The notes: a model not told the origin generated them from the letters alone. A stretch of 6,927 nt of DNA from Oscillospiraceae bacterium (GCA_003505905.1 DNXM01000053.1:14025-20951), one strand, 5' to 3'. Counted from the stretch's first letter, positions 1 through 6,763 are shown. Program-made: numbers and translations.

Positions 1-1066
1 GTAAATCGGGCAACTTGTCAACTTCACACGGAGCCTTAAAACGGACTTCGGGCTTGCGGCGAATAATTCCGAGCCCCGAGCAAGGCACATCGCAAAGCAC
101 CCGTTCCGCCATAGGCAACCGTTCATTAAACATTGAAGCATCGTTCAATGCCACATCAATCGACTGCAAGCCCAAACGAATAGCGCCCTCTTTAATCAGC
201 GCCAAGCGATGAGAATGAATATCGCAGCAAATGATTTTTCCGCTGTCGTTCATGCGCTGTGCCGCCGTGAACGCTTTTCCGCCGGGAGCGGAGCACAAAT
301 CCAGCACGGTGTCACCCGGCTGTGGGTCAAGCGCCGCCGCACAGAGCTGTGATGCGGCATCCTGCACATGGAACAAGCCCTTACGAAAGCTCACCGACTT
401 TTCAATACTGCCGCATTTCCCGAGATTCCAAGCGTTTTCGCACGCAGAATCCGAAACCTCGATACCCTCTTCCTGTAAGCGTTGTTTGAGTCGGGCGGCA
501 TCGGTGCGAAGCGTATTCACACGCACCGTCAACGGCGGACGGCCGATACAGCTTGCCATAATCCCCTCGGCATTTTCCGCACCGTAGCCGTCCATCCACA
601 GACGAACCAACCACAGCGGAAACGAATATTTCACGGACAAATAAGCTTCTCGGTCTGCTTCATCAGGCAAAACCAAGCCCTCACGGCTGATGTTGCGCAG
701 CACCGCATTGGTTAAGCCGCCGGCAAAGGAACAGCCATTGTTGCGCACGAGCGTAACGCTCTCATTCACCGCCGCGCTTGCCGGAATCCGATCCATGAAC
801 AGCAACTGATATGTACCCATACGCAAGGCGGTAAGCACCTGTGGTTTGAGCTTTTTCAAGGGCTGTTTCAAGTGACGGGACAAACAGTAATCCAGCGTCA
901 GCGAGCGTTCGAGCACGCCGTAAACCAGGGCGCTGACCAAAGAAGCGTCCGAATCCGACAATTCAGAGGTGCTCAACATACTGTCCAAGGTCAAGTTAGA
1001 GTATGAAGCATCCCGATTGATTTTATTCAGAATTTCAAAAGCTATTTGTCTGGCTGTTTTCTTCAT
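1..1066 (-). CDS. rsmB: 16S rRNA (cytosine-967-C5)-methyltransferase RsmB/Sun, 3' end cut by the window edge
   Basis: Uses S-adenosylmethionine to methylate C5 of a cytosine in the small-subunit rRNA (C967 in E. coli numbering). I translated 355 open codons from the ATG at 1066; the frame runs off the left edge. Residues 1 to about 130 look like the NusB-type RNA-binding domain of this family (LVYGVLERSLTLDYCL around 47, ASAAVNESVTLVR around 96). The Rossmann methyltransferase part follows: SAM-binding motif I VLDLCSAPGGK at 254-264 and motif IV DVPCSGLG at 326-333, with Cys329 as the conserved motif IV cysteine, then IRRKPEVRF. The motif VI cysteine (the nucleophile in this family) and the C-terminus lie outside the window; family members are usually about 430-450 aa. 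Its ATG overlaps the stop of the upstream peptidase gene by one base (TGATG), so the two are probably translationally coupled. No frameshift or internal stop was seen. Confidence 0.95.
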   Translation of the reverse strand, partial: MKKTARQIAFEILNKINRDASYSNLTLDSMLSTSELSDSDASLVSALVYGVLERSLTLDYCLSRHLKQPLKKLKPQVLTALRMGTYQLLFMDRIPASAAVNESVTLVRNNGCSFAGGLTNAVLRNISREGLVLPDEADREAYLSVKYSFPLWLVRLWMDGYGAENAEGIMASCIGRPPLTVRVNTLRTDAARLKQRLQEEGIEVSDSACENAWNLGKCGSIEKSVSFRKGLFHVQDAASQLCAAALDPQPGDTVLDLCSAPGGKAFTAAQRMNDSGKIICCDIHSHRLALIKEGAIRLGLQSIDVALNDASMFNERLPMAERVLCDVPCSGLGIIRRKPEVRFKAPCEVDKLPDL

Positions 1067-1755
1067 CAATCTCTCCTGTTGAAGCGTAATACGAAGCGCA
1101 AAAGGTTCGCCAAGGTGACCAACAGCGCCGTGATATAGGTCATCGCCGCCGCAGTCAGAACCTTGCGTGCGCCGGGCAATTCATCATGGGTCAGCATTCC
1201 CGTTTCTTCAATCACCTTCATAGCCCGTCGGCTTGCGTTCAGTTCCACGGGAAGCGTCACAAGCTGAAACAGTGCAATCAAACCGTAAAGCAGCAATCCG
1301 ATGGAAATCAACGGCTCAAAGCCAAGAAAATAACCGAGAATAGCCAGCGGCAGACCAATGGCAGAGCCGACATTGCACACGGGCAAAATCGCATTGCGAA
1401 TTTGAATCGGCAAATAGTTTTCGGCGTGCTGTGCCGCATGACCTGCCTCATGGCAAGCCACACCGATGGCGGCAACATTCGTGCCATTTGCAACCGCCTG
1501 CGACAGGCGAATCACCTTGACCTTCGGGTCATAATGGTCGGACAGCTTACCCGAAACGGTTTCAAACCGAACATCGGTGATGCCGTAATGGTACAGCACC
1601 CTTGCCGCCGCCTGCGCACCGTTGATGCCCCGTGACGCATAAACCTTTGACTGTTTGTTAAAAGCGGATTTCACCATAGCCTGTGCAATCAAGGAAAGCA
1701 CAATCATGGGAACAACTAAAATCAAATAGTAAATATCATAATAAAATAAGCCCAT
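1066..1755 (-). CDS. Membrane zinc metallopeptidase, YugP family (Zn-dependent protease 2, formerly a DUF)
   Basis: 229 aa. A predicted membrane-bound zinc peptidase whose substrate is unknown to me. The zinc-binding helix HEAGH is at residues 102-106 (His102 and His106 as ligands, Glu103 as general base), preceded by the family motif LSDHYDP at 71-77. PVELNASRRA at 169-178 probably supplies the third ligand (Glu171, inferred). A hydrophobic segment at about 8-28 could anchor the N-terminus, and others lie at about 125-145, 148-168 and 204-224. The layout and length match the YugP family (Pfam Zn_peptidase_2, as I recall). The start is supported by AAGGAG 5 bases upstream. It sits 22 bases after fmt and overlaps rsmB by one base. 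In B. subtilis yugP is not in this cluster, so its position here is a lineage trait. The family is secure; the role is not. Confidence 0.9.
   Translation of the reverse strand: MGLFYYDIYYLILVVPMIVLSLIAQAMVKSAFNKQSKVYASRGINGAQAAARVLYHYGITDVRFETVSGKLSDHYDPKVKVIRLSQAVANGTNVAAIGVACHEAGHAAQHAENYLPIQIRNAILPVCNVGSAIGLPLAILGYFLGFEPLISIGLLLYGLIALFQLVTLPVELNASRRAMKVIEETGMLTHDELPGARKVLTAAAMTYITALLVTLANLLRFVLRFNRRD
1072..1077 (-). promoter_or_regulatory. Ribosome binding site of rsmB
   Basis: AGGAGA on the minus strand, 5 bases before the rsmB ATG. It lies wholly within the last codons (NRRD) of the upstream peptidase gene, so ribosomes finishing that gene are delivered onto it. It supports the ATG at 1066 as the rsmB start. 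Confidence 0.8.
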
Positions 1756-1760
1756 CTTTT

Positions 1761-1766
1761 CTCCTT
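1761..1766 (-). promoter_or_regulatory. Ribosome binding site of the YugP-type peptidase
   Basis: AAGGAG on the minus strand, 5 bases before the ATG at 1755, in the 22-base gap after fmt. The gap begins with the fmt stop as TAAGGGTAA, which contains a second in-frame TAA two codons later. Confidence 0.8.
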
Positions 1767-1777
1767 CCGATTTACCC

Positions 1778-2707
1778 TTATTTCCCTAAGACCGTTCCTT
1801 TTTCAATCTTAAAACCTCGCAGAAAATCGGGTGCGGCAAGCTTGCTCTTGCCCTGCGCCTGAAGCGTATCAATTAACACGGTGCAGCCGTCGCCGCAACA
1901 CACCTCCAACTGTTTTTCGGCGCTAACCACTTCGCCTGCCGCTTTGCCGCACGGATGTCCGAGATGCGACTGCGACAGTTTGACTGTTTTTTCGTTGATG
2001 ACAGTGGACGCACCCGGCCACGGGTCAAGCCCACGGATATGGTCATGCACCTGCTGTGCGCTTTTGCTCCAATCAACGGGAGCCATGTTCTTTTCCAGCA
2101 TAGCGGCATAGGTTGCCTTGCTCTCATCCTGCTTTTGCGGCGTAACAGAGCCATTTTGCAAACCCTTGACGGTTTCAACGAGCAATTCGGCACCCATTCC
2201 CTTCAAGCGGTCAAACAGCTCGCCCGAGGTTTCATCCGGCAAAATCTCGGTTTCTTTCACCAAAAGAACATCGCCCGTATCCATACCGGCATCCAACCGC
2301 ATGGTGGTGACACCCGTCACCTTTTTGCCCTCTAAAATACTTCGCTGAATCGGTGCGGCTCCACGCAATTCCGGCAAAAGAGAGGCGTGCACATTGATAC
2401 AGCCATATGGCGGAATATCCAAAATCTCCTGCGGAATAATCTTACCGTAGGCAACCACCACAATCAAATCGGGCGCAATCTGTTGCAGGCGTTTGGTGGC
2501 TTCGCCATCCCGCAGAGTGGTCGGCTGATAGGTTTCAATGCCCAATTCCTGCGCACAAATTTTCACGGCAGGAGCGGTCAAAACCATTTTTCTGCCCTGC
2601 GGTTTGTCGGGCTGACTCATCGCCAAACACACATCGTGTCCGTTTTCGACAAGTGATTTCAAGCAATCCACCGCAAAATCGGGGGTACCCATAAAAACAA
2701 TTTTCAT
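1778..2707 (-). CDS. fmt: Methionyl-tRNA formyltransferase
   Basis: 309 aa, the usual length. Transfers a formyl group from 10-formyltetrahydrofolate to the methionine on initiator tRNA in the cytoplasm. The N-terminal Rossmann domain starts MKIVFMGTPDFA. The tRNA-contacting loop is QPDKPQGRKMVLTAPAVK at about 32-49. The formyl-transfer site shows Asn105 and His107 (INVHASLLPELRGAAP, 104-119) and Asp143 in MDTGD, matching the Asn/His/Asp catalytic triad known from E. coli. The C-terminal OB-like domain occupies about 205-309 (DHIRGLDPWPGA at 222-233). It follows def by 12 bases, the common def-fmt pairing that makes the formylating and deformylating enzymes together. The start at 2707 is supported by AAGGAAG 7 bases upstream. 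No unusual residues were noticed. Confidence 0.97.
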   Translation of the reverse strand: MKIVFMGTPDFAVDCLKSLVENGHDVCLAMSQPDKPQGRKMVLTAPAVKICAQELGIETYQPTTLRDGEATKRLQQIAPDLIVVVAYGKIIPQEILDIPPYGCINVHASLLPELRGAAPIQRSILEGKKVTGVTTMRLDAGMDTGDVLLVKETEILPDETSGELFDRLKGMGAELLVETVKGLQNGSVTPQKQDESKATYAAMLEKNMAPVDWSKSAQQVHDHIRGLDPWPGASTVINEKTVKLSQSHLGHPCGKAAGEVVSAEKQLEVCCGDGCTVLIDTLQAQGKSKLAAPDFLRGFKIEKGTVLGK

Positions 2708-2714
2708 AAAGATT

Positions 2715-2722
2715 CTTCCTTA
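2715..2722 (-). promoter_or_regulatory. Ribosome binding site of fmt fused to the def stop codon
   Basis: The minus strand reads TAAGGAAG, where TAA is the stop codon of def and AAGGAAG the Shine-Dalgarno of fmt, with a 7-base spacer to the ATG. The shared bases imply coupled termination and initiation at this junction. Confidence 0.75.
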
Positions 2723-3175
2723 TTCGTTATCCGTTTCGGGTGCTAAACGGTCAATATAAAGATGACCGTTCAAGTGGTCGATTTCATGGCAAAAGGCACG
2801 GGCTTTGAGGTCACTGCCCGAATAGAAAAACCATTTGCCGTAGCGGTTTTGCGCTTTTACTTTTACGCTCATGGGGCGCATGGTGCGTCCGCTTTCACCG
2901 GGCAGAGAAAGACAGCCTTCCATTTCACGCTGTTCGCCCTCTTCCTCGATGATTTCGGGGTTGACCAATTCCAACACGCCGTCACCGCAGTCAATCACCA
3001 CAATACGGCGCAAAATACCGACCTGCACCGCAGCCAAGCCGACACCCTCGGCATGGTACATGGTGTCCTTCATGTCGTCAATCAACTGCGCCAAACGCTC
3101 GTCGAAAATTTCAACGGGACGGCTCTTCTTGCGGAGCATGGGATTGTCTTTTGTAATAATATTTCGTAATGCCAT
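2720..3175 (-). CDS. def: Peptide deformylase
   Basis: 151 aa, a short form of the family. Metalloenzyme (usually Fe2+ in vivo) that removes the N-formyl group from nascent proteins at the ribosome. All three signature motifs are present: motif 1 GVGLAAVQ at 44-51, motif 2 EGCLS at 86-90 with metal ligand Cys88, and motif 3 HEIDH at 130-134 with His130 and His134 as ligands and Glu131 as catalytic base. The N-terminus MALRNIITKDNPMLRKKSRP is typical of the family, which fixes the ATG at 3175. An in-frame TGA seven codons upstream (3197-3199) rules out a much longer form. There is no well-spaced Shine-Dalgarno: the nearest purine run lies 26 bases upstream, across a small hairpin. Its partner fmt follows immediately. 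Confidence 0.97.
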   Translation of the reverse strand: MALRNIITKDNPMLRKKSRPVEIFDERLAQLIDDMKDTMYHAEGVGLAAVQVGILRRIVVIDCGDGVLELVNPEIIEEEGEQREMEGCLSLPGESGRTMRPMSVKVKAQNRYGKWFFYSGSDLKARAFCHEIDHLNGHLYIDRLAPETDNE

Positions 3176-3181
3176 AATGTT

Positions 3182-3194
3182 CGCCGTTTCGGCG
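3182..3194 (-). promoter_or_regulatory. Small GC-rich hairpin in the def leader
   Basis: In the 36-base gap between priA and def the minus strand reads CGCCG-AAA-CGGCG, a perfect 5-bp GC stem with a 3-base loop. It lies between the only Shine-Dalgarno-like run (GGAAAGGA, 3202-3209) and the def ATG. It has no following U-run, so it does not look like an intrinsic terminator. Folding would shorten the effective spacing between the purine run and the ATG from 26 to about 13 bases. The stem is seen; any role is inferred. Confidence 0.45.
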
Positions 3195-3211
3195 GTTCAA
3201 GTCCTTTCCGT

Positions 3212-5668
3212 TTATAGTATGCTCTCGGGATTGATATCCGCCGAGATACTCACATCGCCAAATTCTGTTGCTTTTCCGAAATCAACCAAAAGCTCTGCAA
3301 TGAGTGCTCTTGACCGAGCCGTGTTTTTGCCTTTGATAATCATACGGTAGCGGTGGCGGTTGCAGATTTTCGCCACACGGGGCTGTAACGGACCTAACAC
3401 GATAAATTTCAAATCGCCGTAGCTTTCCTGCGCCAAGGTCTTGAACTTCTGTAAAAAGAGCTTGGCTACCACACGCACTTTGTTTTCGTCCTCGCCGGAA
3501 AAACCGATAACAAACAAATCGCAAAACGGCGGATAGGTCATCATTTTGCGCAATCCGATTTCCGTTTTGTAAAAGCCGTCATAATCCTGCTTGGCGGCAA
3601 GGCGGATAATTTCGTTTTCCGGGGTCATCGTTTGAACAATCGCCTGCCCCGGATTTTTTCCCCGTCCTGCCCGACCGACCACCTGCGTGAGCAGAGAAAA
3701 GGTTCGTTCCAGCGAACGGAAATCATCGTTATACAATTCTTGGTCTGCGGAAATAACGCCAACCAAGGTCACATTTTCAAAATCAATGCCCTTGGCAACC
3801 ATTTGGGTGCCGAGCAAAATGTCGTAATGCCCCTGTGCAAACTGCGTCAACGCTTTTTCGTGTGCGTTTTTACGCATGGTTGTATCTTGGTCCATTCGCA
3901 AAACACGGGCTTGCGGAAACAGCCGGCTCAATTCGTCTTCAATCATCTGTGTGCCGAAGCCTGCATAACGCAATTTTTTCTGCCCACATTCGGGACAGGC
4001 TTCCGCCAAGGGTTGCGAATAACCGCAGTAATGACACATCAACCGACCGTTTGCCTGATGGTAGGTCAACGAAATACTGCAATTCGGGCAGGTAACCACT
4101 TTGCCGCAGGCAGTACAAGACGCAAAGGTGTTGTAGCCACGGCGGTTCATCAGCAAAATCGCCTGTTTTCCGTCGGCGATTGCTTCTTCCAGCGAAGCAA
4201 TCAGCTTTCCGCTCAACGCACTGCGGTTGCCGTTGGCTCGTTCTTCGCACAAATCCACCGTAATCACCTTGGGCAATACGGCACCTGCGTAGCGGTTTTT
4301 CAAGGTGTGAAGTGTGTAAATACCGTTTCGCGCACGGGCGTAGCTTTCCAGGCTCGGCGTTGCCGAACCAAAAACCAGCAGCGCTTTGTTTTCATCACAG
4401 CGAAACCGTGCCACTTCTTTGGCATTGTAGCGTGGGGACATTTCCGACTTGTAGGTGTGCTCCTGCTCCTCGTCTATGACAATCAAGCCGAGATTCTTCA
4501 CGGGAGCAAACACAGCGGAACGAGTACCGATAACGATTTTCGCTTCGCCTCGTTTGACTCGCTTCCATTCATCCAGACGCTCACCGAGCGATAAAGCCGA
4601 ATGGAACACGGCAATTCGATTGCCGAAATGATTGCAAAAAAGCTGAACAATCTGCGGCGTCAACGCAATTTCGGGCACCATCAAAATGGCTCCGAAGTTG
4701 TTATCAAGCATGAATTGAATCAGTTTTATGTAAACCTGCGTTTTACCGCTGCCGGTAATGCCGTATAACAGTGATACTCGTTTTTCGCCTTGCCGAAACT
4801 GTGCAACAAGTGCATCAAACGCCTGCTGTTGTTCCTGTGTCAAACAGGTTTCGGAGCCTTTGCCCGTTTCTTTCAAATTGTTCGGCTTTCGGTAAACCTC
4901 GGCGTCATAAATTTCCACCACGCCCCGTTTTGCCAAAGCCGTAATGACGGCGGCGGTTACCCCCGTGAAATAGCAAAGCTCTTTCACGCCGGCACTTCCG
5001 CTTTCCCGCAACAGCTCGCAAACCGCAAGCTGTTTCTTGGTTAAGGCTTGTGAAATACGCTCGTATTCCGTTTCATCCACGCAAAAGCGAACACTTTTCC
5101 GGGTCAAATCACCCAAACGGCGCACGGTGTCCACATTGCGCATCAACGCATTCTTTTTGTACATCCGCTCCAAAATGTCACAGTCAGCCTGAAAGCCGAA
5201 CGCTTTGAGCAGTTTTTCACGCTCGGTGAATTTGCAGGATTTTATCAGCGAGAGATAAATCTCTTTTTCATCTGCGCCGAGTGTTTCCTCATCAAATTCG
5301 GGATTTGCGCTGTAAAACTGCGTAAGCTTCAGGTTATAGCCTGTTGGCAAAATGCAGCGAAATGCATCAAAATAGGTGCAGAAGGTACGACTTTTCAACC
5401 ACGGGATGAGCTTAACCAAATCGCCCTCAACAGGCGGTTGTTCATCAAGCACGGCCGTGATTGCTTTGAGTTTTCGTTCTTCTTCCGCCTGCTTGACCGT
5501 CAGAATGACACCCTGCCGTTTCGTGTTGCCTTTTCCGAATGGAACAAGCACACGAACACCGGGCAACGCTTTTTGCGTTAACTCGGACGGCACGGCATAG
5601 TCATAAAGCTTGTCAAAATAATAGGCGGTGTTTTCCAATGCGACACCGACGGTGAGCGTTTGAGCCAT
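3212..5668 (-). CDS. priA: Replication restart helicase PriA (primosomal protein N')
   Basis: 818 aa, full length. A superfamily 2 3'-to-5' DNA helicase that recognises abandoned replication forks and reloads the replisome. Residues 5 to about 110 form the 3'-end/DNA-binding domain (LVPFGKGNTKRQGVI at 41-55), followed by a winged-helix-like region. The helicase core has Walker A GITGSGKT at 303-310, motif II DEEQ at 399-402 (usually DEEH), GSATPS at 434-439, motif V around GTQMVAKGIDF at 620-630 and motif VI QVVGRAGRG at 662-670. Eight zinc cysteines sit between the core halves in four CxxC pairs: 518/521, 527/530, 545/548 and 558/561. The C-terminal domain follows from about 690. The gene begins 8 bases after rpoZ, and I see no Shine-Dalgarno. 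coaBC, which lies between rpoZ and priA in B. subtilis, is absent. Confidence 0.97.
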   Translation of the reverse strand: MAQTLTVGVALENTAYYFDKLYDYAVPSELTQKALPGVRVLVPFGKGNTKRQGVILTVKQAEEERKLKAITAVLDEQPPVEGDLVKLIPWLKSRTFCTYFDAFRCILPTGYNLKLTQFYSANPEFDEETLGADEKEIYLSLIKSCKFTEREKLLKAFGFQADCDILERMYKKNALMRNVDTVRRLGDLTRKSVRFCVDETEYERISQALTKKQLAVCELLRESGSAGVKELCYFTGVTAAVITALAKRGVVEIYDAEVYRKPNNLKETGKGSETCLTQEQQQAFDALVAQFRQGEKRVSLLYGITGSGKTQVYIKLIQFMLDNNFGAILMVPEIALTPQIVQLFCNHFGNRIAVFHSALSLGERLDEWKRVKRGEAKIVIGTRSAVFAPVKNLGLIVIDEEQEHTYKSEMSPRYNAKEVARFRCDENKALLVFGSATPSLESYARARNGIYTLHTLKNRYAGAVLPKVITVDLCEERANGNRSALSGKLIASLEEAIADGKQAILLMNRRGYNTFASCTACGKVVTCPNCSISLTYHQANGRLMCHYCGYSQPLAEACPECGQKKLRYAGFGTQMIEDELSRLFPQARVLRMDQDTTMRKNAHEKALTQFAQGHYDILLGTQMVAKGIDFENVTLVGVISADQELYNDDFRSLERTFSLLTQVVGRAGRGKNPGQAIVQTMTPENEIIRLAAKQDYDGFYKTEIGLRKMMTYPPFCDLFVIGFSGEDENKVRVVAKLFLQKFKTLAQESYGDLKFIVLGPLQPRVAKICNRHRYRMIIKGKNTARSRALIAELLVDFGKATEFGDVSISADINPESIL

Positions 5669-5676
5669 GGTTAAGA

Positions 5677-5913
5677 TTAAAGGTTGCGGATTTCTTCCGG
5701 CTCAACCAAAACATATTCACCGGTCACAAAATCGTTCAATGCAAGGCTGACGGAGTTTTCGATAATGATTTCGCCTGCCTGCTCGGCCTGCTCGGAGATT
5801 TCTCTGGCTCTTTTCGCCGCAGCGATAACCAAAGAGTAACGGCTGGTGTGGTCCTTGAGCACACCGCTCAAATCGGGGTTGAACTTCATTTCGGTTTTCT
5901 TGTTGTCGGACAT
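5677..5913 (-). CDS. rpoZ: DNA-directed RNA polymerase subunit omega
   Basis: 78 aa. The smallest core subunit of RNA polymerase; it clamps and helps fold beta-prime. The family signature is SRYSLVIAAAKRAREI at 24-39, with the conserved Arg25-Tyr26 and Ala-Lys-Arg-Ala core. The C-terminal half is acidic and ends EPEEIRNL. Length and the position directly after gmk both fit Bacillota rpoZ. The ATG at 5913 is preferred because AAGGGAG lies 10 bases upstream; an internal ATG at codon 9 (5889) has no such signal. The gap from gmk is 18 bases, and priA follows after 8 bases without its own obvious ribosome binding site, so omega translation may feed priA. Confidence 0.93.
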   Translation of the reverse strand: MSDNKKTEMKFNPDLSGVLKDHTSRYSLVIAAAKRAREISEQAEQAGEIIIENSVSLALNDFVTGEYVLVEPEEIRNL

Positions 5914-5923
5914 TTCAAATACT

Positions 5924-5934
5924 CTCCCTTATTA
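5924..5934 (-). promoter_or_regulatory. Tandem gmk stop codons merging into the rpoZ ribosome binding site
   Basis: The minus strand reads TAATAAGGGAG. The first TAA ends gmk, the second TAA is in frame with it, and the second overlaps AAGGGAG, the Shine-Dalgarno of rpoZ (10-base spacer to its ATG). Confidence 0.75.
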
Positions 5935-6495
5935 TTTGGTAATGATGTTATATACTTCTTCACTTGCGCAAGTCAAATCATCATTGACCACGCAATATTT
6001 GAATTCCTCACTCTTTGCAATTTCCGTCGGCGCAATGGCAATGCGCCTGGCAATGGTTTCCTCGGAATCGGTGTTGCGCAAACGCAAACGGCGTTCCAGC
6101 TCTTCCAAGGACGGAGGCAAAATGAAAATGCTCAAGGCGTCCGGATAATTCCGAACCACTTTGGATGCGCCCTGCACCTCAATTTCAAGGATAACCGTTT
6201 TTCCCTGCGCCATCCATTCTTCCACGGGGGCTTTGGGCGTGCCGTAATAATTGCCGCTGTATTCGGCAAACTCAATCAAGCCGTCTTCGGCAATCTTTTT
6301 TTCAAATTCTTCCCTCGTCACGAAATAATAATCAACGCCGTTCTGCTCGCCGCTGCGGGGCGCACGGGTGGTCATCGACTTGGAAAGAACAATGTCTTCA
6401 CAATTCTTATTATGAAAAATTTCCTGTAAAATGGTGTCTTTTCCGCAACCGGACGGAGCCGAAAATACAACAAGCTTCCCCTTCTTTTCAGCCAT
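5932..6495 (-). CDS. gmk: Guanylate kinase
   Basis: 187 aa from the ATG at 6495. Phosphorylates GMP to GDP with ATP in the cytoplasm, feeding GTP/dGTP synthesis and (p)ppGpp precursors. The P-loop is [10 protein letters not shown] at 12-21. The GMP-binding region [11 protein letters not shown] at 40-50 is followed by VDYYFV at 54-59, [12 protein letters not shown] at 75-86 and the VQG motif at 107-109. The lid region lies around 130-150 ([11 protein letters not shown]) and the late adenine-contacting VVND at 169-172. The frame is open back to 6528, but I chose 6495: AGGAGG lies 9 bases upstream, the usual gmk N-terminus is short before the P-loop, and the longer version would add an arginine-rich leader deep inside remA. 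It overlaps the remA end by 8 bases (ATGGCTGA). The P-loop has Ala where Gly is usual at its first position and Asp after the Lys. Confidence 0.95.
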   Translation of the reverse strand: MAEKKGKLVVFSAPSGCGKDTILQEIFHNKNCEDIVLSKSMTTRAPRSGEQNGVDYYFVTREEFEKKIAEDGLIEFAEYSGNYYGTPKAPVEEWMAQGKTVILEIEVQGASKVVRNYPDALSIFILPPSLEELERRLRLRNTDSEETIARRIAIAPTEIAKSEEFKYCVVNDDLTCASEEVYNIITK

Positions 6496-6763
6496 CGTCC
6501 TCTTCCTCCTCATCCTCGGTGCCGTCATCGTAATCGTTCAAACGGTTTGCCACCGTTTCGGATTGAAGGTAGGTCAGGATAACATGGTCGCTGTCGGTGA
6601 TGAGCACCGCACGGGTTCGTCTGCCGTGGGTAGCATCAATCAGCATACCCTTTTCCTTGCTGTCCTGAATAATACGCTTAATCGGAGCGGATTCGGGACT
6701 GACGATCGCCACAAGTCGACCGGCGTTCACCAAGTTGCCGAAACCGATGTTAATCAACTTCAC
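6488..6763 (-). CDS. remA: RemA-like DNA-binding regulator (DUF370)
   Basis: 91 aa. RemA of B. subtilis is a DNA-binding protein that activates biofilm-matrix and osmoprotection genes; in Clostridia lacking those operons its targets are unknown. The family core is clear: [20 protein letters not shown] at 1-20, [11 protein letters not shown] at 22-32, and the strongly conserved [23 protein letters not shown] at 41-63. The Arg48, Arg49 and Arg51 cluster and Arg16 are the expected DNA contacts (inferred by family). The start codon is GTG at 6763; it is supported by AAGGGAG 9 bases upstream and by the family N-terminus, and no in-frame ATG is available. Oddity: residues 77-91 form an acidic tail with 11 Asp/Glu of 15, where I would expect a short neutral end. 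The gene sits 14 bases after yicC and overlaps gmk by 8 bases. Confidence 0.93.
   Translation of the reverse strand: MKLINIGFGNLVNAGRLVAIVSPESAPIKRIIQDSKEKGMLIDATHGRRTRAVLITDSDHVILTYLQSETVANRLNDYDDGTEDEEEEDDG
6505..6510 (-). promoter_or_regulatory. Ribosome binding site of gmk, inside remA
   Basis: A perfect AGGAGG on the minus strand, 9 bases before the gmk ATG at 6495. These bases also encode Glu85-Glu87 of the RemA acidic tail. The site decides the gmk start against the upstream in-frame ATG at 6528. Confidence 0.85.

Noticed and set aside
231..715. Plus-strand open frames opposite rsmB, and a 70-codon minus-strand frame at 402-614
   Set aside because: The rsmB frame is open across the whole region and carries motifs I and IV. 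The other frames are out-of-phase readings of the same bases.
3176..3211. Intrinsic terminator between priA and def
   Set aside because: The hairpin stem is only 5 bp and is followed by AACATTATG, not by a U-rich run, and def starts at once.
3211..3245. Possible promoter at the end of priA driving def (minus strand CATACTATAAAC as a -10 box)
   Set aside because: No -35 box at a 16-18 base distance could be found; the nearest candidate (TATCAA) is about 14 bases from TATAAA. A TATA-like run alone is too weak to list.
3632..4594. 320-codon plus-strand open frame opposite priA
   Set aside because: It lies entirely antisense to the conserved helicase and zinc regions of PriA. Its translation shows no recognisable domain and is rich in His, Gln and Asn, as expected of a shadow frame. 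Long antisense frames are common at this base composition.
5848..6429. 193-codon plus-strand open frame opposite rpoZ and gmk
   Set aside because: It spans two genes on the other strand that have clear family motifs and ribosome binding sites. The translation has no recognisable motif, and there is no convincing leader.
6496..6528. Upstream ATG at 6528 that would add 11 residues to guanylate kinase
   Set aside because: The longer form would begin far inside remA and add an Arg-rich leader unlike the family. The perfect AGGAGG is correctly spaced for the ATG at 6495 instead.
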